A stretch of 16,381 bases of DNA from an uncultured Caulobacterales bacterium (lineage in GTDB: Bacteria > Pseudomonadota > Alphaproteobacteria > Caulobacterales > Caulobacteraceae), in NCBI GenBank assembly GCA_903903715.1, contig CAIUZX010000487.1:1-16381 (forward strand). The letters are read 5' to 3'. The notes below the pieces were generated by a model that worked only from the letters and a program-made list of their open reading frames with translations, ran no database searches and had not been told where the DNA came from. Positions 1 to 7,355 of this stretch are shown here, piece by piece (position 1 is the stretch's first letter; every line of letters starts with the position of its first letter). Position numbers and translations under genes: made by a program.

Positions 1-774
1 GCCGGTCTGCCGAGACCTGAGTTCGGTCAGCTGACGGCGGAAGACGGGCAGAAGCTCGACTACCTGCTGCTCAAGCCCGCCAATTTCGACCCGTCCCGTC
101 GCTATCCGGCGATCGTCGAAGTCTATGGCGGGCCTGGCGCGCAGCAGGTCAGCACGGCCTGGCGCAGTCCGGCGGAGCGTCTCTATCTCGAGGCGGGCTT
201 CGTCGTGTTCCAGATGGACAATCGCGGCGCGACGAACAGAGGCCTCGCCTTCGAAGCGCCGATCTCGCGGAACATGGGCGGGCCGGAGGTGCGCGACCAG
301 ATTGCGGGCCTGCGCTTCCTCCAGTCGCAGAGCTTCATCGATCCCAAGCGCATCGGCGTGACCGGCTGGTCCTATGGCGGCTACATGACCTTGCGCCTTC
401 TGACCGAGCCGGGCGCGGGCTACGCGGCGGGGGCGTCTGGCGCGCCGCCGACCGACTGGCGGCTCTATGACACCCACTATACCGAGCGCTACATGGGCAT
501 GCCGGACACCGACAAGACCGCCTATGATCAGAGCGCGGTGATCCCGAGGCTGAAGGATCTGAACGGGCGGCTTCTCCTGATGCACGGCATGGCCGACGAC
601 AATGTGATCTTCGAGAACTCCACCCGCGTCATGGCGACTCTTCAGGCGCAGGGCACGCCCTTCGACCTGATGCTGTTCCCCGGACAGCGGCACGGACTGG
701 CGGGCCAGCAGCGCAAGCTGCAGCAGTGGCGCACCATGCTCGCCTTCTTCAAGCGGACGCTCTCGGCCAACTGA
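1..774 (+). CDS. S9 family prolyl oligopeptidase / dipeptidyl peptidase IV-like, 3' part
   Basis: The reading frame is open from the first base, so this is the C-terminal 257 residues of a longer protein that starts outside the window. It is the alpha/beta-hydrolase catalytic domain of an S9 serine peptidase. The nucleophile motif GWSYGGYM places the catalytic Ser at about fragment residue 124. The Asp lies in HGMADDNV (about 199) and the His in GQRHGL (about 231), so the triad order Ser-Asp-His is complete. DDNV and the spacing are typical of the DPP IV branch, which removes N-terminal dipeptides, often X-Pro, usually in the periplasm or at the membrane. The N-terminal beta-propeller and any signal peptide are missing from view. 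It ends at TGA, 119 nt before the next gene. The family call is firm; exact substrate is not known. Confidence 0.93.
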   Translation, partial: AGLPRPEFGQLTAEDGQKLDYLLLKPANFDPSRRYPAIVEVYGGPGAQQVSTAWRSPAERLYLEAGFVVFQMDNRGATNRGLAFEAPISRNMGGPEVRDQIAGLRFLQSQSFIDPKRIGVTGWSYGGYMTLRLLTEPGAGYAAGASGAPPTDWRLYDTHYTERYMGMPDTDKTAYDQSAVIPRLKDLNGRLLLMHGMADDNVIFENSTRVMATLQAQGTPFDLMLFPGQRHGLAGQQRKLQQWRTMLAFFKRTLSAN

Positions 775-829
775 TCGCGGAGGCCTAACCCTGCGTCACA
801 GTTGGCGCAGGTCAATGACGGACCTATCC

Positions 830-886
830 TCTCTCCAGACACTGCTCAGGCCGGCGACAAGACCGCAGCCCACACGTCTGGAGAGA
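830..886 (+). promoter_or_regulatory. Inverted repeat covering the ribosome binding site of the acyl-CoA dehydrogenase
   Basis: Two perfect 11-base arms, TCTCTCCAGAC at 830-840 and GTCTGGAGAGA at 876-886, are separated by 35 nt. The right arm contains the GGAGAG Shine-Dalgarno (880-885) of the gene starting at 894. If both arms are in the mRNA, the stem would hide the ribosome binding site. The repeat is seen directly; the regulatory role is inference. Confidence 0.5.
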
Positions 887-893
887 AACGCCC

Positions 894-2246
894 ATGGACT
901 TCGACCTGCCCGAAAAACTCGTCGCCTATCTCGCCGAGCTCGACGCCTTCATCGAGGCCGAGATCATGCCGCTGCAGCACCAGGACGACAACGACCGCTT
1001 CTTTGATCATCGGCGGGAGTACGAGCGTACCGACTGGGACAACGGCGGCCTGCCCAAGCACGAATGGGAAGCGCTGCTGACCGAGGCGCGCAAGCGGGCG
1101 GACAAGGCGGGCCATTACCGCTACGGCTGGCCCGAATCCATGGGCGGTCGCGGCGGCACCCAGTTCGACATGGCGGTGATCCGCGAGCATCTTGCGTCCA
1201 AGGGCCTTGGCCTCTTCAACGACCTGCAGAACGAGCACTCGGTCGTGGGCAACAATCCCTTCGTGCTGATGTTCAAGGAATTTGCGACGCCCGAGCAGTT
1301 CGCGAGAGACGGCCAGAAGCTGATGGACGGCACGATGCGCACGACCTTTGGCCTGACCGAGCCCGACCACGGCTCCGACGCCACCTTCATGGAGACCCGC
1401 GCTGTGCGGCAGGATCGCGACGGCAAGCCGGGCTGGCTGATCCGCGGCGAGAAGATGTGGTCGACCGGCATGCACGTCGCGACCCACTGCATGGTCTTCG
1501 CCCGCACCTCGGGCAAGGACGGGGACGCCCACGGCATCACCTGCTTCGTCATCCCCGCCGACACCCCCGGCGTGAAGGTCGAGGAGTACCTGTGGACATT
1601 CAACATGCCGACCGACCACCCGCGCGTCAGCTACAACGACGTCTGGGCGCCGGAGGACAGCTACTGGGGTCAGGTCGGCAAGGGGCTTGGCCTTGGCCAG
1701 AGCTTCGTCCACCAGAACCGCATCCGTCAGGCGGCGAGCTCGCTGGGCGCGGCGGTCTACTGCATCAACGAGAGCGTGAAGTACGCGATGGAGCGGCGGC
1801 CCTTCGGCAAGCCCCTGTCCGACAACCAGGCCATCCAGTGGCCGCTGGTGGAGCTGGCCACCCAGGCCGAGATGCTGCGCCTTCTGATCCGCAAGACCGC
1901 CTGGCAGATGGACCGGATGCCCCACGCCCAGGTGGAGCGGGAGCTCTCCGACAAGGTGTCCATGTGCAACTACTGGGGCAACCGGCTGTGCTGCGAGGCC
2001 GCGGACCGGGCGATGCAGGTGCACGGCGGCATGGGCTACTCACGCCACAAGCCCTTCGAGCACATCTATCGCCACCATCGCCGCTATCGCATCACGGAAG
2101 GGTCGGAAGAGATCCAGATGCGCAAAGTCGCCGCCTTCCTGTTCGGCAAGATCGGGCCGAACCGGGCTGTGCGGAAATCGGTGGATGAGGCCTACGCCGC
2201 CACGCGCGCGGCGAAGGATGCGAGGGCGCTTCAGCTTCCGGAATAG
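894..2246 (+). CDS. Acyl-CoA dehydrogenase family protein
   Basis: This 450-residue FAD flavoenzyme should catalyse alpha,beta-dehydrogenation of an acyl-CoA, passing electrons to ETF. The N-terminal helical domain is followed by the FAD/substrate segment FGLTEPDHGSDATF (about 152-165), a middle beta domain, and the C-terminal helical domain with RPFGKPLSDNQ and QVHGGMGYS. In RITEGSEEIQ the Glu at about 402 sits where MCAD has its catalytic base Glu376. Length is slightly above the usual 380-400, resembling longer ACAD10/11-like bacterial members. Start is ATG 894, with GGAGAG eight bases upstream. The 3' end overlaps the convergent epimerase gene by 16 nt, so there is no room for a terminator between them. 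Chain-length preference cannot be read from the sequence. Confidence 0.93.
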   Translation: MDFDLPEKLVAYLAELDAFIEAEIMPLQHQDDNDRFFDHRREYERTDWDNGGLPKHEWEALLTEARKRADKAGHYRYGWPESMGGRGGTQFDMAVIREHLASKGLGLFNDLQNEHSVVGNNPFVLMFKEFATPEQFARDGQKLMDGTMRTTFGLTEPDHGSDATFMETRAVRQDRDGKPGWLIRGEKMWSTGMHVATHCMVFARTSGKDGDAHGITCFVIPADTPGVKVEEYLWTFNMPTDHPRVSYNDVWAPEDSYWGQVGKGLGLGQSFVHQNRIRQAASSLGAAVYCINESVKYAMERRPFGKPLSDNQAIQWPLVELATQAEMLRLLIRKTAWQMDRMPHAQVERELSDKVSMCNYWGNRLCCEAADRAMQVHGGMGYSRHKPFEHIYRHHRRYRITEGSEEIQMRKVAAFLFGKIGPNRAVRKSVDEAYAATRAAKDARALQLPE

Positions 2247-3199
2247 GCGCGGCGCCAGGCGACGAAGCGGGGGATCCCCTCCTCCAGCGTCACCTTCGGC
2301 GCATAGCCGCACAAGGTTTGCAGACGGGAGATGTCGGCAAAGGTTTCGCTGACATCGCCTGGCTGCATCGGCAGCATGATCTTTTCCGCGGTCTTTCCAA
2401 GGGCTTGCTCGAGGATCTCGATCATCCGCATCAGGCCGACAGGCCGGTTGTCGCCGATGTTGAAGATCCGGTGCGCGCCCTTGTCGCCCGGATGGTCCAG
2501 CACCCCGATCACACCGTCGACGATGTCATCGATGAAGGTGAAGTCGCGCGCCATTCGCCCCTCGCCAAACACCTCGATCGGCTGCCCCGCGAGGATCTTC
2601 TCGGTAAAGCCGAAATAGGCCATGTCCGGCCGGCCCCATGGACCGTACACGGTGAAGAAGCGCAGGCCGCTGACCGCAAGGCCGTAGAGGTGGGCGTAGG
2701 TCTGGCTCATCAGCTCGCCGGAACGCTTCGTGGCCGCATAGAGTGAGACGGGCGCATCGACAGGATCATCCTCGCGGAAAGCCCCTGACCCGCGCCGGTC
2801 GCCATAGACCGAGGACGAGGACGCATAGACGAGCTGGCGCACCGAGGCGGCGGCGCGGCAAGCCTCGAGCACGGACAGGTGACCGGCGAGGTTTGAGCGC
2901 TCGTAAGCAAACGGGTTCTCGATGGAATAGCGCACCCCCGCCTGAGCGGCGAGATGGATAACGCCCGTGGCGCCGGACGACTGGACGAGCTCGGCGAAGG
3001 CCGGCGCGTCGGCCACATCCATCCGGACCATGCGAAAGGAAGGGTCGGCCTCCAGCCGGGCCGCCCGCGCGGATTTCAGCGCCGGATCATAATAGGCGTT
3101 GAACTCATCGACCCCGACGACCGTCTCGCCCCGCGCCAGCAGTCGCGCACTCACCGCGGCGCCGATGAACCCCGCCGCTCCCGTCACGATCACAGTCAA
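2231..3199 (-). CDS. NAD-dependent epimerase, UDP-glucuronate 4-epimerase-like
   Basis: A 322-residue extended short-chain dehydrogenase. The N-terminal Rossmann motif VTGAAGFIG (about 5-13) binds NAD, followed by the HLAAQAGVRYSIENP block. The active site pair is Y154 and K158 in SLYAATK, with the preceding YASSSSVYGD loop. RFFTVYGPWGRPDMA and RDFTFIDDIVDGV are characteristic of UDP-glucuronate 4-epimerases (LspL/Cap1J-like), which make UDP-galacturonate for surface polysaccharide. The start appears to be TTG at 3199, with AGAGG nine bases upstream; no in-frame ATG fits better. The 3' end overlaps the acyl-CoA dehydrogenase on the other strand by 16 nt. A palindromic pair of GANTC sites lies about 70-85 bases upstream. 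GDP- or UDP-hexose relatives are possible, but the glucuronate branch fits best. Confidence 0.9.
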   Translation of the reverse strand: MTVIVTGAAGFIGAAVSARLLARGETVVGVDEFNAYYDPALKSARAARLEADPSFRMVRMDVADAPAFAELVQSSGATGVIHLAAQAGVRYSIENPFAYERSNLAGHLSVLEACRAAASVRQLVYASSSSVYGDRRGSGAFREDDPVDAPVSLYAATKRSGELMSQTYAHLYGLAVSGLRFFTVYGPWGRPDMAYFGFTEKILAGQPIEVFGEGRMARDFTFIDDIVDGVIGVLDHPGDKGAHRIFNIGDNRPVGLMRMIEILEQALGKTAEKIMLPMQPGDVSETFADISRLQTLCGYAPKVTLEEGIPRFVAWRRAYSGS

Positions 3200-3269
3200 G
3201 AGCGCGCGCCTCTATGCATCCGGGTCATCAGTGAGAAAGCTCAAATGTACTTAGAGCAAAATCGGCGTC

Positions 3270-3284
3270 TTCTGAATCAGAATC
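3270..3284 (-). promoter_or_regulatory. Palindrome with two adjacent GANTC (CcrM-type) sites upstream of the epimerase
   Basis: TTCTGAATCAGAA (3270-3282) is a perfect palindrome around a central A. It contains one GAATC (3274-3278), and a second GAATC follows at 3280-3284, six bases on. In Caulobacterales, GANTC is methylated by CcrM and GcrA acts on such promoters. The surrounding 114-nt gap is AT-rich compared with the coding DNA and precedes the minus-strand epimerase. The sites are seen; GcrA/CcrM control is inference. Confidence 0.45.
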
Positions 3285-3313
3285 TTCTATCGGAGGAATA
3301 ATGCACACACTTG

Positions 3314-3604
3314 TCACATAGAAGAGATCGCATCCGAACGCGGAGGATCGCGGGTCTCGATGGCGGCGGCCGCCCCGTTGTCGGTCAGGCGGCAGACCAG
3401 CCAGTCCGGCTCGATGGGATTGCGGAACCAGCGTTCCGCCCAGCCTCGGGCGATGCATATGCGAATCAGTACCGCATCCACCGGCTGCCCGTCGTCGTCG
3501 AACAGGGGCAATTTGCGTCCCGGCTGACGCAATCCACGCTGCAGAAAGGCCCTCTCCGCGTCTGTCGGAGCATCGATTTTACCTTGTAGCGAGGCTTCCG
3601 ACAT
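3314..3604 (-). CDS. Hypothetical protein, 96 aa
   Basis: I do not recognise this family. The product is a soluble, charged 96-residue protein without a signal peptide or membrane helix. Visible features are an acidic DDDGQP turn (about 36-41), a Trp/Arg-rich centre ARGWAERWFRNPIEPDWL (about 52-69), and a CRLTDNGAAA segment near the C-terminus that resembles the end of some winged-helix domains; that likeness is weak. I chose the second ATG (3604), because GGTGGGGATAAG directly before it supplies a Shine-Dalgarno; an in-frame ATG at 3619 would add five residues. It is transcribed away from tipN across a region holding a perfect CtrA box, and is upstream of the epimerase on the same strand with a 114-nt gap. 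Codon third positions are GC-rich, supporting a real gene. Confidence 0.7.
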   Translation of the reverse strand: MSEASLQGKIDAPTDAERAFLQRGLRQPGRKLPLFDDDGQPVDAVLIRICIARGWAERWFRNPIEPDWLVCRLTDNGAAAAIETRDPPRSDAISSM

Positions 3605-3627
3605 CTTATCCCCACCCATTCACGCTA

Positions 3628-3642
3628 TTAACCATAAATTAA
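3628..3642. promoter_or_regulatory. Perfect CtrA box TTAA-N7-TTAA
   Basis: TTAACCATAAATTAA matches the alphaproteobacterial CtrA consensus TTAA-N7-TTAA exactly and lies in an AT-rich dip between two divergent genes. It is 24 bases upstream of the hypothetical gene's ATG (3604) and 138 bases upstream of the tipN ATG (3780). A CtrA dimer here could control either gene. The match is direct; occupancy is inference. Confidence 0.6.
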
Positions 3643-3666
3643 TCTTCACATTCGGTCCAACCAAGC

Positions 3667-3671
3667 GAATC
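3667..3671. promoter_or_regulatory. GANTC (CcrM-type) site in the tipN upstream region
   Basis: GAATC lies between the CtrA box and a possible -10 element (GATAAT, 3698-3703) of tipN. Single GANTC sites also occur by chance in coding DNA here, so the position beside a CtrA box is the main argument for function. Confidence 0.35.
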
Positions 3672-3723
3672 GTCACTTTCGTCTGGTCGCATGACCGGAT
3701 AATTTCGTCCGACAGGCGAAATC

Positions 3724-3744
3724 CGACCTCTCCTCTGGAGGTCG
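3724..3744 (+). other. Hairpin in the tipN leader
   Basis: CGACCTC (3724-3730) and GAGGTCG (3738-3744) form a perfect 7-bp stem with a 7-nt loop, ending 35 nt before the tipN ATG. No T-run follows, so it is not an intrinsic terminator. It may shape the mRNA leader. Confidence 0.35.
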
Positions 3745-3779
3745 ACCGGTTCCTGTCATGACTGGTGACAAGGTGTCGC

Positions 3780-6338
3780 ATGAAGTTCAACACGCCTAAG
3801 ACGCCAACCGATTTCGTCGTCGGCTCAAAGCCCTACGCCGGACAGGTGGAAAAGCCCCTAACGGCGCGCATGGCCTATCCGGTGGCGATCATCATGTCGC
3901 TGGTCTGGGCGGGATCGGCCGTGATGTTCGCCATCGGCTACCAGTCGCGCGACTGGGCGTTTGACTTCAAGCCGGTGCAGGTCGGCCTGCTGACCGTAGT
4001 GGCCGTGCTTCCGGCAGTGCTCATGATCATCGTGGCGCACACACTCAAAGAGAGCGCCGCCTTGACCGAACAGGCGCGCCTTTCCCGTCAGGTCACGGAT
4101 GATCTGGTCGCCCCGGTCGTCCTCGCCGCGGGCGTCGCCGGCAATGTCGTCGAAGGCGTGCGACACGAGATCGAACGGGCGCGCGAGATCACCGCCGCCG
4201 CCGTCGACCAGCTGTCCGAGCTGCGCCTGGCTCTGGCCGAAGAGACCGAGCGCATGTCGTCGACAGTGACCGCGGCGGAACGCGCAGCGCGGCTTTTGAC
4301 GGAAGGTCTGGGCAACGAGCGTCTCGAAATGGGCATCCTGTCGGCGGAGCTCGACAGCCGCGCCTCGGAAGTCGCAGGCGCGATCCAGCGTCAAGCCAAG
4401 ATGGTGTCGGAGGCGTCTGATCTCGCCCAGACCCAGATCCGCGAAGCTGAAGCCGCCCTCGCCGCCCGGGCCGCCGATCTCGCCGCCGCCGCGGCCGACG
4501 CCGGCGAACTGGGCGCTCTGGCGAGCCAACAGCTCAGCCTCAACGCCGAACGCCTTGAAACCGTAGGCGAAGCGGTGGGAGAACGCCTTGGCGCCCTGTG
4601 GACGGGCCTTGCGCGGGAGCGGGAGCAGTTCGTCGCCCTTTCCGACACCCTGTCCACCGACCAGAACGAAGTCATGGGCCGCCTGACCACGCAGCGCAGC
4701 CAGTTGATCGACGCCGTGGCCCAGGCCCGCGTCGGCTCGCAGGAAATCCACGCCGCGGCGACCAGCAGTTCGGAATCCTTGCGCAAGCTTATCGCCGAGG
4801 CCGCCGCACAGGTCGGCGCTCTGGCGGAGACGGCCCGGGCCGAACAGGAAGCGATCGACGGTCAGGCCCGCGCGCGTCTGAAGCTCTTCGCGGAGATGGT
4901 GTCCGAAGAGCGTGCGGTGATCGAGGCCGAAAGCCGCGCGGCCCTGTCCGCCCTGGGCGACGCAGCCGAGCAAGCCCGCGAAACCGCAGCCTACAATGCG
5001 CAGGTCTTCCGCGACGCGACCCTCGACGGGGCCCATGCGGCGATCAATCTGCTCACCGACGCGGCCGAGCAGACCCGCGAGTCCGCCCGCCGCGCGCTGG
5101 AGGAGACCGCCGCCGCCGCCGCCGCCCAGACCGACAGCGCCAAGGCGCGGATGGACCAGCTGGGCGAGGTCGCCTTTACGGCGGCGCAGAAGGCCGACGA
5201 GATCTTCGAGACCCGCTTCTCCGCGGCCCGCCGCATGATCGAGGAGTCCAGCCGCCTCGTCGAAGACGCGGGCGCCCGCTCGGCGCAGAAGATCGAGGTC
5301 AGCCTGTCGGCGACCCGCAACGCCGTCGCCGAGCTCGAGGCGCTGCTCAATGACCTCGGCGCCCACGCGGGACGTCTGCCGTCGGAGGCTCACGCCAATG
5401 TCGAGGCGGTGCGCACCGCCGTCGCCCGCGGCGTCGACGACCTCACCCACGCCGCCCGTCAGGCGGCCGAGGAGACCCAGCTGATCGACGCCGCTTTCCA
5501 GGAGCGTGTACGCCACAACTACGAAATGCTGAGCGAGTCCGTCCGCCTGATGACTAAGATGGCGGGCACGACCGACACGGCGGCGAAGGCGAAGCCCAGC
5601 GCGCCGGTCACCAACATCGAGGCGATCAGCCCCACCGCGGAGCTGAACGCCGCACGTATCGACACGGCACTTTCCGAAGGCGTCGGCTCCGTCGAGGCGG
5701 TTCGCGTGGCGGCGGGTGGCGGTCGCTTTTCTACCAGCGTCGGGCGTCCCCGTGACGCCGCCACCAGCGAGACGGAGGAGAACGATCCTCCGCTGACCCT
5801 GGGCGAAGCGCTGCGCCCGCGCCTGCGCCTGACCCAGACCGAGCAGGATCGTGAGGTCACCAACGTGTTCGAACAAGCGCGCGCCGACCGCGAGCGCGAG
5901 CCTGGCGAGCCCTGGACCTGGCGCGACCTGCTCAAGACCGTCGACAGCCCCCCCGCCAACACGGCCGCCGCAGCCACTTCGGACGATGGCCTTTCGGGCC
6001 GCCTGCGCGCCGAGATCGAGGCGTTGGGTGTGGACTCATCCGCCCTTCTGCCCCGCAGCCGGGTGGATGACATCGCCCGCGCCCTCGAGGACGGCGATCT
6101 CGACGCCGGGCGCGAGACCGTCCGCCGACTGGCGCCCGCCGCCGTGCGCCGCCTGACCCGCCGGATGGACATGGACCCTGCGCTGAAGATCGACGCGCAG
6201 CGTTTCGTCGGCCGGTTCGGCAACCAGGTGGTGGAAGCCCTGTCGGGCGACGCCGGTTCGGCCAATGCGCTGCTCAGCTCCGATTCCGGCCGCGTGTTCC
6301 TGCTGCTGGACGCTGCGGTCAGCCCTGCCGCCGGATGA
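3780..6338 (+). CDS. tipN: Polar landmark protein TipN-like; two TM helices and long coiled coil
   Basis: The 852-residue product has a short N-terminal cytoplasmic segment, two hydrophobic helices (about 33-54 and 66-88) forming a membrane hairpin, then about 500 residues of Ala/Glu/Arg-rich heptad-type helix with almost no proline, a proline-containing linker (about 610-720), and a conserved-looking C-terminal domain (about 730-852). This architecture and size match Caulobacter TipN (about 890 residues), the new-pole marker that orients division, flagellum placement and chromosome segregation. Residues 394-403 and 427-436 (DAAEQARETA, DAAEQTRESA) repeat at a 33-residue step. ATG 3780 is chosen over GTG 3765 because AAGGTG lies just upstream of it. 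The upstream region has a CtrA box and a GANTC site. The stop overlaps the next start (ATGA). Identification rests on architecture and context rather than on an alignment. Confidence 0.75.
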   Translation: MKFNTPKTPTDFVVGSKPYAGQVEKPLTARMAYPVAIIMSLVWAGSAVMFAIGYQSRDWAFDFKPVQVGLLTVVAVLPAVLMIIVAHTLKESAALTEQARLSRQVTDDLVAPVVLAAGVAGNVVEGVRHEIERAREITAAAVDQLSELRLALAEETERMSSTVTAAERAARLLTEGLGNERLEMGILSAELDSRASEVAGAIQRQAKMVSEASDLAQTQIREAEAALAARAADLAAAAADAGELGALASQQLSLNAERLETVGEAVGERLGALWTGLAREREQFVALSDTLSTDQNEVMGRLTTQRSQLIDAVAQARVGSQEIHAAATSSSESLRKLIAEAAAQVGALAETARAEQEAIDGQARARLKLFAEMVSEERAVIEAESRAALSALGDAAEQARETAAYNAQVFRDATLDGAHAAINLLTDAAEQTRESARRALEETAAAAAAQTDSAKARMDQLGEVAFTAAQKADEIFETRFSAARRMIEESSRLVEDAGARSAQKIEVSLSATRNAVAELEALLNDLGAHAGRLPSEAHANVEAVRTAVARGVDDLTHAARQAAEETQLIDAAFQERVRHNYEMLSESVRLMTKMAGTTDTAAKAKPSAPVTNIEAISPTAELNAARIDTALSEGVGSVEAVRVAAGGGRFSTSVGRPRDAATSETEENDPPLTLGEALRPRLRLTQTEQDREVTNVFEQARADREREPGEPWTWRDLLKTVDSPPANTAAAATSDDGLSGRLRAEIEALGVDSSALLPRSRVDDIARALEDGDLDAGRETVRRLAPAAVRRLTRRMDMDPALKIDAQRFVGRFGNQVVEALSGDAGSANALLSSDSGRVFLLLDAAVSPAAG

Positions 6339-7324
6339 CCTCTGCGCGGCGACTTGAGGCCCGCGAGGAGATCTGGCCGCTGGCGAACGCGTTCCGCATC
6401 TCCCGCGGGGCGAAGACGGCGGCTCAAGTCATTGTGGCGGAAATCTCGCAGGGCGGCGTCACAGGACGCGGCGAAGCTGTTCCCTATGCCCGCTATGACG
6501 AGACCGTCGCGGGCGTCCGCGGCCAGATCGAGGCCATGCGCAGCGCCATCGAGGATGGGCTCACACGCGCGGACCTTTCCCTGTGTCTCCCCGCAGGCGC
6601 GGCGCGCAACGCCCTCGACTGCGCCCTCTGGGACCTCGAAGCCAAGACGACAGGCGTGCGCGCCTGGACCCTCGCAGGTCTGCCGGACCTGAACCCGGTC
6701 AAGACCGCCTTCACCCTCAGCCTCGACACCCCCGAAAAGATGGGCGAAGCCGCCCGCGCCGCCGAGCGCCGACCGCTTTTGAAGCTGAAGATCGGCGGTG
6801 CGGATGACCTGTCGGCTGTGGAGGCCGTGCGCGCCGGCGCCCCGCGCAGCCGGCTGATCGTCGATGCGAACGAGGCGCTCGACATCGACACCCTCAACCG
6901 CCTCGCCCCCGATTTCGAGCGGCTAGGCGTTAAGATGATCGAACAACCCCTGCCTGCTGGCGATGACGACGCCCTGGTCGACTACATGGGCTCCGTCACC
7001 CTCTGCGCCGACGAGAGCCTGCACACGCGGGCCGAGCTCGCCCATTGCGCGCGACTCTATCAGGCGATCAACATCAAGCTCGACAAGACCGGCGGCCTGA
7101 CCGAGGCGCTTGCCCTGCGCGAGGCGGCGATGGCGCGAGGCCTCCTGATCATGGCGGGCTGCATGGTCTCGACCTCCCTCGCCATGGCCCCGGCTCTGAT
7201 CATCGCCCAGGGGGCGGAGGTTGTAGATCTAGACGGGCCGCTGCTTCTCGCCCGCGATCGGGCGCCGGGCCTTGAGGTCGTCGGCTCGATCCTCAATCCT
7301 CCGCAGCCGGCGTTGTGGGGCTGA
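6335..7324 (+). CDS. Dipeptide epimerase (L-Ala-D/L-Glu epimerase type), enolase superfamily
   Basis: A 329-residue enolase-superfamily protein of the muconate lactonizing subgroup. The C-terminal barrel carries the expected acid/base and metal residues: KLKIGG with the KxK pair (K150, K152), metal ligands D177 in IVDANEA, E203 in MIEQPLP and D226 in CADES, and the second base K248 in NIKLDKTGG. This pattern is that of L-Ala-D/L-Glu epimerases, which convert the D-Glu-containing murein dipeptide so it can be degraded. Relatives in alphaproteobacteria are also described as N-acetyl-D-Glu racemases (DgcA), so the substrate is open. The ATG overlaps the tipN stop as ATGA, implying translational coupling to tipN. 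The 2OG oxygenase gene follows after 31 nt. Confidence 0.88.
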   Translation: MTSARRLEAREEIWPLANAFRISRGAKTAAQVIVAEISQGGVTGRGEAVPYARYDETVAGVRGQIEAMRSAIEDGLTRADLSLCLPAGAARNALDCALWDLEAKTTGVRAWTLAGLPDLNPVKTAFTLSLDTPEKMGEAARAAERRPLLKLKIGGADDLSAVEAVRAGAPRSRLIVDANEALDIDTLNRLAPDFERLGVKMIEQPLPAGDDDALVDYMGSVTLCADESLHTRAELAHCARLYQAINIKLDKTGGLTEALALREAAMARGLLIMAGCMVSTSLAMAPALIIAQGAEVVDLDGPLLLARDRAPGLEVVGSILNPPQPALWG

Positions 7325-7355
7325 CGGATGCGCCCGCCCTTGTCATAAGGACCGC

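Noticed and set aside
846..2024. 392-residue open frame antisense to the acyl-CoA dehydrogenase
   Set aside because: The opposite strand encodes a full, motif-complete enzyme; this frame is a shadow rich in His, Arg and Val.
3239..3257. GCTC...GAGC imperfect 19-bp palindrome upstream of the epimerase
   Set aside because: Inner positions do not pair and the symmetry is weaker than the nearby TTCTGA-A-TCAGAA.
3301..3321. Six-codon frame MHTLVT after a very good GGAGG on the plus strand
   Set aside because: Too short to judge, no neighbour on that strand to couple to, and the region is better read as the upstream region of the minus-strand epimerase.
3858..5876. 672-residue open frame antisense to the tipN-like gene
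   Set aside because: It mirrors GC-rich, alanine-heavy codons; the product is Gly/Arg/Leu low-complexity with no domain, while the plus strand gives a coherent membrane coiled-coil protein.
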